64,000 nucleotides of DNA from Iodidimonas nitroreducens (GCF_008579165.1 NZ_BKCN01000013.1); one strand, 5' to 3'; shown: positions 35,462 through 46,739, numbered from the stretch's first letter. The notes: generated by a model from the letters alone, not told the origin. Translations and numbers: made by a program.

Positions 35462-37197
35462 AGCAGGCACGCCCGCCGCCACTTTTTCCAAAGCCCGGGA
35501 TAGCGCCCCCATCATCGCGGCGGGATCGCTCACCTCCTCACCATAGCCGCCACAGGCTTTGGCGATCTCGTGAAAAGCCGGGGATGGGTCCAGCGCGGTC
35601 ATCGGCATCAGATTGGCGCGCATGGCATGGCCATCGGGATAGACCGAGGCCGTCGCCGTTTTCACCGCATTCCAGCGGCGATTATTGAACACGATGGTGA
35701 GGGTGGCAATCTTATGGGCGGCGGCCACCTGATGGCAGGCCACAGGATTGGCAAACATATGGCTGCCATCGCCCAAGGTGCAGATCACCATGCGATCGGG
35801 CTGCGCCAGCTTCAGCCCCAAAGATGCAGGCAATCCCCAACCCAAACCGCCCGCATTGCTGGGGCCATAAAAGCTGCCGGGGCGGGTAAAGCGCATCACC
35901 GGGCGGATACAGCCGATTTCATTGACGATAATCGCATCTTCGGGCTTTAGCCGATCAAGGCAATGGCTGACCCATGCGGGCGTCATCCGGGCGGGAATTT
36001 CGGGCTTTTGCGGATCGCTGCCCAAAAGCCGGGCCTTCAATTCATGGCGGGCCTTTTCATGGGCAAGGCTTCGTTTTTCGCGGCGGGCATCGATAGCCTT
36101 TTGCTGGCCTTGGGCTGCCTTTGCAAAGGCCTGAGAAAGCGCGGGCAGGCCAAAAGCGGGGCGGCATAAAAGGCACAGATCGGCGGAAAAGCCCCGGATC
36201 GGAATATCCTGCGCCAAAGGATCGCTGCCCATCTGAATGACCAGCGCCTTGTGCGGCCAATCATGGCGGGCGGGCAGCCAGGGGGCCGGGGTATCGAGGA
36301 CCAGAATAACATCATGATCGGCAAAATCGGCGGTGAAATCAAAGCCCGCCTGCATGGGATGATCTGAGGGCAGATTGAGATAATTGGCGCGATATTCAAT
36401 CACCGGGCAAGCGGCAAGGCTGGCAAAATCCGCCAAAGCCGCCACGGCATCGGGATCGCGCCCCGACCGGCTGGTGATGATCAGCGGATTTTTGGCGGCT
36501 GCCAATATCTGCGCCGCCTGCTCGATCTGGCTGTGATCGATGCCCGTGGCCCGCGCGGGGCTGATCCGGCTATGGGGTGAAATCGCCAGCGTCGGCGCGG
36601 GTTCCGCCAATGTTTCGCGCGGCATTCCTAAATAAATCGGCCCGCCCGGATCGCTTGTGGCCAGCGCCATGGCCCGATCCACCATCGTGTCCATCGCCGT
36701 GCCGGGGCGCAATTCATAATCCCAAACCACCGCTTCGCGCAGCATCCCGGCCTGATCATACATTTCCTGACCCCAATGGATCGACACATCGCGCTTGATG
36801 CCGAACCGCTTTCGGTGATCGGGGTGCGGCCAGCGCCAAAAAAGATCGGCACATTTTCCCGCGCGGCATTGAGCAGGGCACACAGGCTATTGGCCAGCCC
36901 CACGCTGACATGGACCATCGCCGCCTGCATCCGCCCGCTGCCCAGATAATAGCCATGGGCCATCGAGACCGCAGCATTTTCATGGGGCACCAGAATGGGC
37001 TGGGGCAAGGAAAGCCCCGATTGCGGTGCCCGGGCATAGGCTTCGATGATCGCCGGGAAATCGGTGCCGGGATTGGCGAAAAGATAATCGATCCCCCGCG
37101 CCTTCATCACCGCCAGCAGGGCTTCCGCCGTGGTTTCGACCGGCAAATCCAGCTTATCCTGAACGCCCAAATTATCATGATTTTGATCACGCATCAT
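35435..37197 (-). CDS. thiamine diphosphate-dependent enzyme, acetolactate synthase-like (frameshifted as assembled)
   Basis: Full ThDP fold across two frames. N-terminal Pyr domain: TTAEALLAVMKARGIDYLFANPGTDFPAI and the catalytic Glu in LVPHENAAVSMAHGY. Central domain around IEQAAQILAAAKNPLIITSRSGRD. C-terminal PP domain: TLGDGSHMFANPVACHQVAA, then FNNRRWNAVK. The latter two contain the GDG...NN ThDP/Mg motif. Frame lost at 36810-36812; AAA to AAAA gives TEKRFGIKRDVSIHWGQEM and about 587 residues. It resembles the ALS/benzoylformate decarboxylase group without the FAD-type ALS signature being clear. The reaction is unknown; it may decarboxylate a 2-oxoacid linked to the aromatic island. Confidence 0.82.
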
Positions 37198-37342
37198 CAG
37201 CCCCCGCCATCGGCCATGCCCATAAATAAGCACATCCCATTAACAACAGACTGTATGGTGACCTAACATATTTAGGACAGCAAGGATTTTATTGATCGAT
37301 CTGTGAAATCCCGGTGTCAGAACTCTGGCTCAGCCCCAAAAA

Positions 37343-38902
37343 TTACCACCAGACCGCATAGAGCGCGGCCAAAATCAACAGCACCCCAATGGTCGCCACA
37401 TTAAAGCTGCCGCTGGTTTTATAATCCACATCACCCAATTCGATCTGGGATGCCGGGGTTTTATCGGGGAAAGCCAACGAAACAACGGCAGCGATCCCAA
37501 GGCACAGCAAAAACACCAGCCCCACCCGATCGATGAAGGGCAAGGCGGGCCAGAACAGCTTCAGCCCCAGCGATAAAGCCGCCGAACCGATGGCCCCGCT
37601 GAGCGCACCTGCGGCATTGGCCCTGGGCCAGAACATCCCCAGCAAGAAGATCACCACAATACCGGGTGTGAAAAAGCCGGTAAATTCTTGAATATACTGG
37701 AAAGCCTGATCGAACTGTCCCAGCAAAGGGCGGGCGGTGATCATGGCTGTCAGAAGGGCCGTTACGGAGACGATCCGACCGATCATCACCAGTTTTTTCT
37801 GGCTCGCCGCCTTGTGCATGGGGGCATAGATATCAAGGGTGAAAATGGTGGCGATGGAATTGGTCATCGATCCCAAAGAGGAAATGATCGCCGCCACAAG
37901 GGCTGCAAAAACCAATCCCATGATCCCGGCGGGCAGCAGGCTCATCACCGCCGGATAGGCCTGATCGGGGGTTTTGAGATCGGGGGCCAAAATCAGCGCC
38001 GCCATACCCGGCAGCACCACGATCACCGGCATCAACAGCTTGAGATAGGCGGCAAAGGCAATGCCTTTTTGCGCTTCTCTCAGGCTTTTGGCGGCCAGGG
38101 CCCTTTGGATGACATATTGATTAAAGCCCCAATAAGACAAATTCATGATCCACATGCCGCCGATCAGCACCGAAATGCCCGGAAGATCTTTGTAATTGGG
38201 ATTGTCGGGCGAGAGGATCATATCGAATTTTTCGGGGAAGCGTTCGAGCAGCAGGCCAAAACCGGCCAGAACGCCCCGGCCATCGGCGATGGTATCAAGG
38301 GCGATATAGGCGATCAAAAGGCCGCCGAACACCAGCAGAACCACCTGGAAAATATCGGTCAGCGCCACCGCTTTCAACCCACCATAAAGGGAATAGGCCC
38401 CGGCAAAAATCCCTAATCCCACAAGGCTTAGCACCGGATCGGCCCCGGTCACCGTGTGGATTGCCAAACCGCCCAGCCAGATCACGGCCGTGAGATTGAC
38501 AAACACATAAACCCCAAGCCAGAACACCGCCAGAACCACCCGCACCCGGTGATCAAAGCGCTTTTCCAGAAATTGCGGCATGGTCGAGATATTATTGCGC
38601 AGAAAAATCGGCAGAAAATATTTGCCCACGATGATCAGGGTGATCGCCGCCATCCATTCATAAGAGGCAATGGCCAGCCCCAGAACATAGCCCGAGCCCG
38701 ACATGCCGATGATCTGTTCCGCCGAGATATTGGCGGCAATCAAAGACGCCCCGATGGCCCACCAGGGCAGGCTTTTTCCGGCCAGAAAATAATCGCCGCT
38801 ATCTTTTTGATGGCCCGCTTTTTCGCGCGAAACATATTGCGCCAGAGAAAAAATAGCGATCGCATAAACCGCCAGAACACCATAATCCAATGAGCTCAGC
38901 AT
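37343..38902 (-). CDS. sodium/solute symporter, SSS family (SGLT-like)
   Basis: 519-residue transporter with about 14 membrane helices. SGDYFLAGKSLPWWAIGASLIAANISAEQIIGMSGSG is the conserved start of vSGLT-type carriers (Na2-site region). YSLYGGLKAVALTDIFQVVLLVFGG and the LVAAIISSLGSMTNSIATIFTLDIY segment (Na+-binding Ser pair) follow. Sugars are the best guess by similarity to vSGLT. It lies downstream of DUF6445 and SapC and upstream of the ThDP gene on the same strand. Association with a TonB receptor and halogenase-like gene suggests a nutrient-uptake locus. Confidence 0.88.
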   Translation of the reverse strand: MLSSLDYGVLAVYAIAIFSLAQYVSREKAGHQKDSGDYFLAGKSLPWWAIGASLIAANISAEQIIGMSGSGYVLGLAIASYEWMAAITLIIVGKYFLPIFLRNNISTMPQFLEKRFDHRVRVVLAVFWLGVYVFVNLTAVIWLGGLAIHTVTGADPVLSLVGLGIFAGAYSLYGGLKAVALTDIFQVVLLVFGGLLIAYIALDTIADGRGVLAGFGLLLERFPEKFDMILSPDNPNYKDLPGISVLIGGMWIMNLSYWGFNQYVIQRALAAKSLREAQKGIAFAAYLKLLMPVIVVLPGMAALILAPDLKTPDQAYPAVMSLLPAGIMGLVFAALVAAIISSLGSMTNSIATIFTLDIYAPMHKAASQKKLVMIGRIVSVTALLTAMITARPLLGQFDQAFQYIQEFTGFFTPGIVVIFLLGMFWPRANAAGALSGAIGSAALSLGLKLFWPALPFIDRVGLVFLLCLGIAAVVSLAFPDKTPASQIELGDVDYKTSGSFNVATIGVLLILAALYAVWW

Positions 38903-38963
38903 CCATGATATCCTTTATATGGCTGCATAAATATGATTTTTAAACGCTGTGTATAACAATCGT

Positions 38964-39701
38964 TCATGATGATGGGAACCTCAGAAAGGATGTGATCGTA
39001 AGCCGCCCCTCCAGGGGATCGGATGAAAAGCCAAAGGCCGCACCGATATCGCCCGCATGCAAAAGGCAGCCGGGATAAACCACCGCCCGATTATAGCGCG
39101 GTGCAATCTGTGCCGTGCGCGCGAAAAGGGCGCTATCAGACCCCATATAGCCCGGCTTTGGCAGGCCGATCCGGCTGGCATCGGCGGCCAGTGCCTTTTG
39201 ATAGGCGCGGGCGCGATTGCTGGTGATGGCATCATGGCCGGTGCCTTTATGGCGATAAAAAGAGGTGCCGCCAAAATCCTGTTTGAACAGATAATGCACC
39301 ACCGCGATATGGCCGGGATCGCTGCTATCGAAATGCGGGATCGATTGAATGGGCAGCAGGCTTTCCGGCGCTTGGGTGACCAGCGAAAACAGGCATTGCA
39401 CCGCCAGGGGGGGTGTATCAGGCGAAAGGCCCAAGGGTTCAGCCAGATGGTGGCTGATGAACCCCGCCAGAAAATCGCCATAAGCAGCGGGAGCCGGGGC
39501 GCGCAGGCCGGGATAATAATTGCCCGGCTCGCGATCATAAGGCCCGGCCGTGGCCGCCTCGGTCCGCATCCGGTCAGGATCATCGAGCAGATCATCAATC
39601 ACCAGAACCCGATAGCCATCAAGGCTTTCATGGGCGATGATCCCGCTGATCGCCGCCCCCCGCTGCAGGCCTGAAGATGAAGGCATGGCCATCGCCGCCA
39701 T
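38964..39701 (-). CDS. DUF6445 family protein
   Basis: 245 residues. YRVLVIDDLLDDPDRMRTEA, YYPGLRAPAP, SIPHFDSSDPGHIAVVHYLF and GGTSFYRHKGTG give the pattern of 2-oxoglutarate/Fe(II)-oxygenase-like proteins (HxD then distal H). They match the DUF6445 group found beside SapC and tryptophan-halogenase genes in alphaproteobacteria and xanthomonads. ATG 39701 overlaps the sapC stop as TGATG; an upstream ATG (39737) would overlap sapC further. Function unproven. Confidence 0.75.
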   Translation of the reverse strand: MAAMAMPSSSGLQRGAAISGIIAHESLDGYRVLVIDDLLDDPDRMRTEAATAGPYDREPGNYYPGLRAPAPAAYGDFLAGFISHHLAEPLGLSPDTPPLAVQCLFSLVTQAPESLLPIQSIPHFDSSDPGHIAVVHYLFKQDFGGTSFYRHKGTGHDAITSNRARAYQKALAADASRIGLPKPGYMGSDSALFARTAQIAPRYNRAVVYPGCLLHAGDIGAAFGFSSDPLEGRLTITSFLRFPSS

Positions 39702-40477
39702 CAGGAAGCGCTTTGGGCGGGATCGGGCTGAAACCATTGGCCAGCCTGCGCCATCATCTTGTTTTTCCGCTGCACCAAAGCAAAAATATGGCCCAGCGAA
39801 ACGATCATCGCATAAAGGGCGGGCAAATGGCCCTGCTGGCGCAGTTCATCAATCACCGCAATCGGGGCCGCTTCCAGCGCATCCTCGTCGATGGTGTAAA
39901 CCCCCTGCACCTTCATCTGCTCGCCATCATCGAGGGTGATTTCAAGGGCCAGACGGGTCAGCAGCTTATAGTGCACCAGCTTTTCGATGAAGGCCCGGGT
40001 GGCCGCTTCACCGGCAACAAGCTGAGCCAGAATATCCTGCATGGATTGCAGATAGGGCGTGGGCGCGCCCGCCGCATCAAACAGCGCTTCGCCTTTTTCA
40101 CTGCCAAGGCTGGGGCTTTCGGGATCGATGCACAAAACGAAATCATGGCCTGTATCGGATCGATCCTTGGCACTTTGCTGAGGGCGACCAGCAAAAAAAG
40201 GCTGGCGCTGCACATTCAAAGGCACATAAAGGGCATCCCATTCCCCCTGCCGCCAAAACAGATTTTCCCCCTCCTCAAATCCACACAGAGCGATGGCAGT
40301 AAAAAAGCCGCTATCTGCATTTTTGGTGAGCAATAAGGGAAATTGCGTTGCCGCCTTCAGAAATTCCGAGATCACCACCGGCATCATCCGCACGCTGGCG
40401 CTATGGGCTTCCACCTGATCGGGATCGACCCGCAGCTTGCGATGATGCGCGGGATGAAGCGCTATGAGTTCAGTCAT
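39701..40477 (-). CDS. SapC family protein
   Basis: 258 residues. MTELIALHPAHHRKLRVDPD and SEFLKAATQFPLLLTKNADSGFFTAIALCGFEEGENLF fit the SapC family (named from a Campylobacter S-layer locus). FVLCIDPESPSLGSEKGEALFDAAG matches the acidic D-x-x-S region of SapC. Members recur next to tryptophan-halogenase-like genes and TonB receptors; the biochemical function is not known. Translationally coupled to DUF6445, 28 bp after the halogenase-like gene. Confidence 0.88.
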   Translation of the reverse strand: MTELIALHPAHHRKLRVDPDQVEAHSASVRMMPVVISEFLKAATQFPLLLTKNADSGFFTAIALCGFEEGENLFWRQGEWDALYVPLNVQRQPFFAGRPQQSAKDRSDTGHDFVLCIDPESPSLGSEKGEALFDAAGAPTPYLQSMQDILAQLVAGEAATRAFIEKLVHYKLLTRLALEITLDDGEQMKVQGVYTIDEDALEAAPIAVIDELRQQGHLPALYAMIVSLGHIFALVQRKNKMMAQAGQWFQPDPAQSAS

Positions 40478-40505
40478 GATCGATCATTCCCCCTCATGAT
40501 CCCGT

Positions 40506-42062
40506 TCAAATCGCCTGCAGGCCGGTGCGCCTGATCTTTTCGATCAAATCGCGATTTTTAGGTAAGGCGCGCAAAACCTGATCTTTTTGTTTGGCATTTT
40601 TTCCAAAAAGGGTCATGGCATCTTTTTCCCTGTGCAGGCGATGGGCCTGATAGCTGAAATCTGTTTCAAACCCCATGCCATACAAAACATATTGATAGCT
40701 GGCCGCCGGGAAAACTTCATTATTACTTGTGAAATCGGCATTGCCGGGCGCTTGATAGCGCCAGATCTCTAATTGCTGGCGCAGGCTTTCCGGAATGGTG
40801 GCCGGATCGCGATTATCGATCCAGAAAGCACTGTCGGTGCGCTGGCTCAGCATATAATGCAGCTTCAAAAAATCGATGATCCGATCCCAGCGATAGGCTG
40901 TTGTTTCATTGAAGCGCTTGGCTGCCAGATCCATCACATCGCGGCAGGCGGGCATGTTTTTGGCGATCATATCCGCCGATAATTCGATCAAAACCAGCGC
41001 CGAGGCTTCCAAAGGCTCCAGAAAGCCCGCCGAAAGGCCGACCGCCACGCAATTATGGCGCCAAAAGGTTTCGCGATGGCCCGAACGGATGGGAATCTGG
41101 CGCACCGAAAGCCGATCAAAAGCAGGGCCCACATAGGCGCGCAAGGTTTCGGTGGCGGCCTCTTCGCTTTGATAGCGGCTGGAATACACATAGCCCACAC
41201 CCCGGCGGCTGGGGAGCCCAATATCCCACACCCAGCCCGCCGATTGCGCGGTGGAAAGGGTATGCGGCACGATAGGATCATCATCTTGGGCATAGGGCAC
41301 CTGCACCGCCAAAGCCCGATCAATGAACAGCACATCATCACAGGGCTTGAAGGGCACATCATAATGCCGGCCCAGCAAAAGCGATGAAAAGCCGGTGCAA
41401 TCAATGAACAGATCGCCCTCGATCCGCCCCGATGCTGCGGTTTCCAGCCCCGCAATATCGCCAGTATCCGCCGCCACCACGCCCTTCACATCATCCAGAA
41501 TATGGCGCACGCCCAGCTTTTGGGTGCAATGGCTTTGCAAAAATGCGCCAAATTTCCCCGCATCCAGATGATAGGCATAATTGGCAACCGCTTCATATTC
41601 CGGCGTGGTGATCAGCTTGGGCGCCAGATTGCGCTCGCACATCGCTTCCTGGAAACACACCGCATCGGAAAAGGATATTTTTTGTTTCGTACTCGAAACG
41701 ATCTTTTTCCAATAAGGGGCAAGATCAAAGGATTGAAAGCTTTGGGGCAGCATCAGGGGATGATAATAAAAATCATCATCGCGCCCGGTGACCCAGCGCT
41801 GGAATTTTGCGCCCTGTTTGAAGGATGCATCGCATTCCTTGAAAAAATCGGTTTCGGAAATGCCCAATTTAATCAGGGTCGCCCGCATGGTGGGCCAGGT
41901 GCCTTCACCAACCCCGATGGTGGGCACGGTGGGGGATTCCACCAAAGTGACCGAAAGGCCATCTTTTTCATAAGCGCGATGCTCGGCAGCAATGAGGCCA
42001 GCGGTCAGCCAGCCCGCCGAGCCACCACCCACAATCACAATGGATCTGATTGCCTTGCTCAT
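40506..42062 (-). CDS. tryptophan 7-halogenase-family flavoprotein
   Basis: 518 residues of the FAD-dependent halogenase fold. FAD motif IVIVGGGSAGWLTAGLIA, then GVGEGTWPTMRATLIKLGI and DASFKQGAKFQRW. The latter carries the Lys that is essential in PrnA-like enzymes. The Glu-bearing FLEPLEASALVLIELS segment is also present. The WxWxIP motif, typical of flavin halogenases, reads WVWDIG here, so Pro is replaced by Gly. Genes of this type in SapC/TonB loci have not been shown to be tryptophan halogenases, and the native substrate is open. First of a minus-strand group with sapC and DUF6445. Confidence 0.88.
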   Translation of the reverse strand: MSKAIRSIVIVGGGSAGWLTAGLIAAEHRAYEKDGLSVTLVESPTVPTIGVGEGTWPTMRATLIKLGISETDFFKECDASFKQGAKFQRWVTGRDDDFYYHPLMLPQSFQSFDLAPYWKKIVSSTKQKISFSDAVCFQEAMCERNLAPKLITTPEYEAVANYAYHLDAGKFGAFLQSHCTQKLGVRHILDDVKGVVAADTGDIAGLETAASGRIEGDLFIDCTGFSSLLLGRHYDVPFKPCDDVLFIDRALAVQVPYAQDDDPIVPHTLSTAQSAGWVWDIGLPSRRGVGYVYSSRYQSEEAATETLRAYVGPAFDRLSVRQIPIRSGHRETFWRHNCVAVGLSAGFLEPLEASALVLIELSADMIAKNMPACRDVMDLAAKRFNETTAYRWDRIIDFLKLHYMLSQRTDSAFWIDNRDPATIPESLRQQLEIWRYQAPGNADFTSNNEVFPAASYQYVLYGMGFETDFSYQAHRLHREKDAMTLFGKNAKQKDQVLRALPKNRDLIEKIRRTGLQAI

Positions 42063-42234
42063 CGGCTTTATATCTCCCCAAAAAAGACTTTAGCTGGCCA
42101 AAAAAGCTTTAGCGGCCATAAAGCTCTGGCGGGTTTTCCCCCTTATCCAGTGCTTATCAGGCCGACACAGGCACCCGCCTGATGGCCGATGCCTGTGCCC
42201 GAGCAGCCCAATGGCCGCCTGATGATCAAAGCGA

Positions 42235-45200
42235 TCAGAAATTCATCCGCACGCCCAAGGCATAGCGCGGGCCGCTTTCTTCTGCCAGCAGGAACTGATT
42301 ATCAAAGCGCCCATGCTTGAACAGCTTTTCATTGGTGATGTTGGTGCCTTCAAAAAACACCCGCAGATAATCGGTCACCTGCACGCCGCCGCTGATATCG
42401 ACCTGCGCAAAAGAGCGCACAAAAGTCACCCCATCGCCATTGATTTGGGTCAGCGACTGCAAGAAGCTGTCGCGCCAATTATAGGCTACGCGGAATTCAA
42501 ATGGGCCCTTATCATAAAAGCCCACCACATTGGCGGAATCGCTCAGGCCGGTGAGAGCAAAGATCTGGCTGACATCGCTGGGGTCGAAATCCACCGATCC
42601 GGTGACGATGGTGCCATTGAGCAGCATCCCAAAACCGCTTTCGCCAAAGGAATATTGGACGGCGGCTTCAAGCCCCCTGATCACGGCATTTTCGCCATTG
42701 ATCGGGCGGGTGACGCGAAACACCGCAAGGCCATCTTGCGGATCGGGAGCAAAAACATCAGCCCCCGTCGAAGGGTCGGTGAGCAGAGCGCCCGACGCGG
42801 TTTCAACGGTTTCATCCATCTGGGCATTGACGATGAAATTGCTCACATCCTTGCGGAACAGACCGAAGGAAATATAATTCGACTGCCCGAAATAATATTC
42901 CACCGAAAGATCGAGGTTATCCGATTTGAAGGCTGAAGATCGGGATTGCCGCTGGTGGCGGTAAAATCGCCGCCCTGCCGGGTGGTGGTGACGTTAAACA
43001 CCGGCGACATGGCATCCAAGTTTGGCCGGGTGAGGGTTTGCGATGCCGCAAAGCGGGTGATCAGATTATCCCTGACTTCATAGCGCACGGCCAGATTGGG
43101 CAGCAGCGCATCATAAGACGAGCTTTCCTGGATTGGGATCACCGCCGCGCGTTCCGCCAATAATTCCGTGCGATCCAGAATGCTCAGCCGGGTGATTGGC
43201 TCATCGGTGCCGCTCACCCCCACATCGGTGGCTTCGGCCCGCACCCCGGCCACCACATCGATCGGACGGCCCATGAATTCACCGACAAATTCCATTTCCA
43301 GATAACCGGAAAAGGTTTCTTCTGAAACGGCAAAGGAATTGCCCCGGCGCACGGCATCAAAGCTCACGCCGCTTTCATTTTCCAAAAAGGCGATCAGGGC
43401 TTCGGGATCATGGACCAGGATTTCGGTAAATAATCGCTCGCTGCCATCGATCCCACCAAGGAAGCCATCACCCAGATCGAAAACGGTTTGCGATCCGGCC
43501 GGGATTTCCGGCTCATCGGGGAAGCCGCAGAAGGTGCAATGGGGTCCGAAGGTATTATCCCAGCGGGTAAGTTTTTTCGTTTGTTTGGAATAATAAAGCC
43601 CCGCGCGCAATTTGGTAAGGCCCTGACTTGCCCCTTCATCCCATTCAAAATCGGATTTCAACTGCCGGACTTTATCATCCACTTCCCAGCCGCCCCGGAT
43701 CTGCACATGCGGATCGCCATTGGCCGGATCAAGGAAATTGGAGACGCCATCCGGGGTGACCCCGGGCAGATTGGCCACGCCATCCAATTCCTGCTGACCG
43801 CTGAAGATATTGGGATTGGCGGTATCAAATTCGCTCAGGAAAGGCAGACGTTTATCATCGGATTGAAAGCGCACACGATTGGCAAAACCGATGATCGAAT
43901 TCAACTCGGCCCCGCCATTATTCGCGGCCCGTTCGGCTTTCGAGAAATTGCCATCGACCTTGACGCGAACAGAGTCCGTGACCTGCCAATCCGCTTCCAC
44001 GCCGATCAGATAGGTATCGGTGAGACGATCAAAGGTTTTGGCATTGAAATCAGTGGAAAGACCCACTTCCTGAAAGAGATCGATCACCGTTCCATTGGCA
44101 TCAAGCTGCACATTTTCAGCATTGGGGGCGGTGAACCAATGCCCCAAAGAATTGGAATCCGATTTCACATCAAAGGATGAATAAAGGCCATCGACGGTGA
44201 ATTGCAGATTGTCGGTAGGCGCATATTGCAAGACGAGGCTACCGCCGATGCGCTCGCGATCCTCGAAGGTGACGCGGGTATCCAGATTGCGCGGCGAGAA
44301 GATATTGCCATCAAAACCGGCCCCGCCATTGATCTCGGCCTGCGGAATGCCGACATTTTCAAGCCAGCCATCAGATGCCAGCGCATCCAGCCTTGTTTCG
44401 CGCTTTTGATAGGATGCCGCCAGCAAAATCCCCAGCTTGCCATCGGCAAAGGTATTGCTGATCAGGCCCGATGCCTGCGGCGAGACTTCATCGCTGTTTT
44501 CTTCGTAATTCGCCTTCACATTGCCAACGAATTTGAAGCCGTTCACATCAAAGGGCCGCGCCGTTTTGATATTGACTGTGGAGCCGATCCCGCCCGATTG
44601 CAGGGTTGCGGTGGAGGATTTATGCACGGTGATGCCATTCACCAGTTCGGCGGCGATGGTATCGAAGGAAAAGGCGCGCGACAGATCTTCGGACGCGATC
44701 TGACGGCCATTCACCAGAACCGTATTGAATTCGGGGCCAAAGCCACGGACGGTGATGAACTGCCCTTCACCGCCCGAGCGATCAATGGAAACACCGGTGA
44801 TGCGCTGCAAGGATTCCGCCAGATTGGCATCGGGAAATTTGCCGAAATCTTCGGCGGCGATGGAATCGACCACGCCCGATGCATTGCGTTTGGTATCGCG
44901 GGCGCTGCGCAGGCTGCCGCGAATACCGCTGACGACGATTTCTTCAAGAACAAACCCGTCATCTGCGGTTGAAACATCCTGCGCTTCGGCCACCGATGAT
45001 GAAAATAATGCCGAAAGCGTGGCAACACTGCCCAATAGCTTCGCTCTGTTTTGGTGCCTCACCTGATCTTCCTTTTTTTCTATCGGTTGGCGCCCGCCGG
45101 TCACAAGGATGACATCATATGATGTGACCTGAGCGCTCAGGCCCGTGCCGGACAACAGCCGGTTGAGCCCGGTTTCAACCGAAAACTCCCCAATGAGTCC

Positions 45201-45461
45201 GTTCGTGCGAACGTCCCCGATTACATTCTGGGAAAAAAGAAGAGACCTGTTGGTGATGGTCGAGAATTTGCGCAAGGCATCTGCCAAAGCCATGGCAGGA
45301 ATATCAAAGGCGAAGACAAGGCCGGATGGCCGATCCGCGCTTTCTTTTTCCTGTGCAATCTGCGCCAAAGCAGGCCGTGCCATCAGCACATTGCCCCCCA
45401 CGCACAGCATCGCACCGCCGAGCCCGACCAGAACCAACTGCCTCCCCATTTGGTATCCCAT
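42235..45461 (-). CDS. TonB-dependent receptor with STN signalling domain (frameshifted as assembled)
   Basis: About 1,075 residues when repaired. Signal peptide ending near RPALAQ; STN domain (FDIPAMALADALRKFSTIT...LSGTGLSAQVTSYDVILV) at about 45-125; a TonB box EEIVVSGIRGSLRSA; plug (ITGVSIDRSGGEGQFITVRG, NTVLVNGRQIAS); barrel ending YALGVRMNF. The frame breaks at 42929-42932: one extra base turns PSNRI into PFKSDNLDLSVEYYFGQ. The STN domain together with FecR and FecI encoded just upstream makes this a transducer whose ligand binding activates a sigma factor. The RGSL-type plug resembles carbohydrate-locus receptors; the ligand is unknown. Confidence 0.9.
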
Positions 45462-45585
45462 GTCAGTCGCGCTCGTTTTTTAAAAATTCGAACGCCGATA
45501 GCTATAATCCGCTAGCGGCGATGATCCTCTAGTCTAGCTTGAAATTTTTTTAGATATGAAATCATTTTATGAAAGAAAGCCGTGA

Positions 45586-45660
45586 TCAGGCTCAGGATAC
45601 TCAGGCCCAGGAGATTCAGGCCCAGGAGATTCAGGCCCAAGAGATTCAGGCTTGGGATAC
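45586..45660. repeat. 15-bp tandem repeats over the fecR stop codon
   Basis: Five degenerate 15-bp units (TCAGGCCCAGGAGAT and variants) start at 45586, 45601, 45616, 45631 and 45646. Two are identical. On the minus strand each unit carries an in-frame TGA, so the fecR frame meets stop codons in series. Confidence 0.9.
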
Positions 45661-46688
45661 ATAAACCAAACGCTGACCGTATTTTTCGATACGCAGGCCA
45701 AAGCCCTGCTCCAAAGCATCCAAAAGCGCATCCACCTCACCCGCCTTGAAATGGCCGCTGATCGGCATATCCAGCAATTGGGGATCGGAAATCACGATCT
45801 TGATCGGCGTATAGCGGCTGATTTCATCAATCACCCGGGCCAGCGGATCGGCATCAAACACCAATTGCCCCTGACGCCACAACAGGCGCTGTTGCAACTG
45901 CTGTGGATCAAGAACACTGATCACCTGCTCGTTTTTATTAAAGGCCGCCCGCCGCCTGATGACAGGATAATGCCGGGCCGGGGCTGCGCATCGGAAATGG
46001 CATCGGATGGTTTTTCAATATCATGGGCGGAGAGCTCCACGGTGCCTTCTTCCACCAGCACCTCGATATCCCCTTCGCGCACGCGGACCGAGAAAACGGT
46101 TCCCACGGCCTTCACCCCACCCATCTGGGTCAAAACCCGAAAGGGCCGGTTGGGGTCTTTTGCAACATCGAAAAGCGCTTCGCCATAGATCAATTGGATG
46201 ATGCGCGCCTGATCCGAATAGGCCACATCAATCCGTGTTCTGGTATTGAGGGTGATCACCGAACCATCGGCCAGATCGATCACCCGCTGCTGGCCGATAT
46301 CGGAATAATAGCTTTGGCTGATGGGCGCGGGGCTTATGGGCAGATATAAGCGCGCCACCGCCAAAAGGCATAAAATGGCAAAGGCCGGCATGGCCAGATG
46401 ACGCCATGACCGCATCCCCCAACCGCCCAAAAAAGCCGCCCCCGCACCTGACCGCGATGCGGCCACCCGCGATGTCGATTGATCCGCATCTTCATCAAAA
46501 GCCACAGAAAGCTGCAAAAAGCGCCGCGCCATCTGTTCAAAAATCTGCTTGTGCGATGGGCTGCGGCCGATCCATTCCTGCAAAGCCTTGCGATCCCCAT
46601 CCGACATCGGCCCGCCATCGATCTGCGCCAGCCAGGCACAGGCCTCGCTTTCGATGAGATCGATTTCAGTTGATGACGTATCCGACAT
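45646..46688 (-). CDS. FecR family anti-sigma regulator (frameshifted as assembled)
   Basis: Inner-membrane sensor that passes the TonB receptor signal to its ECF sigma factor. The N-terminal cytoplasmic domain has ACAWLAQIDGGPMSDGDRKALQEWI. One membrane helix follows (PAFAILCLLAVARLYL), then the FecR domain (DLADGSVITLNTRTRIDVAYS, then GEALFDVAKDPNRPFRVLT). After a break at 45948-45950, the DUF4974-like/STN end (RLLWRQGQLVFDADPLARVI) continues. GGG to GGGG restores a protein of about 347 residues. The start is uncertain (ATG 46688 or TTG 46706). The stop lies in a 15-bp repeat array. Confidence 0.87.
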
Positions 46689-46739
46689 GCCTTGATTGTC
46701 TTTCAAAGTCGAAAAAAGCGGCCAAAGCCGGGGATGGAC

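Noticed and set aside
40506..42062. secondary-metabolite cluster around the halogenase-like gene
   Set aside because: No NRPS, PKS, prenyltransferase or tryptophan-tailoring gene is near; the neighbours (SapC, DUF6445, TonB, FecIR) point to a nutrient-uptake locus.
44202..44972. 256-codon plus-strand frame
   Set aside because: Antisense shadow of the STN-type TonB receptor.
45586..45660. CRISPR-like array
   Set aside because: Units are 15 bp and contiguous with no spacers; it is a minisatellite.
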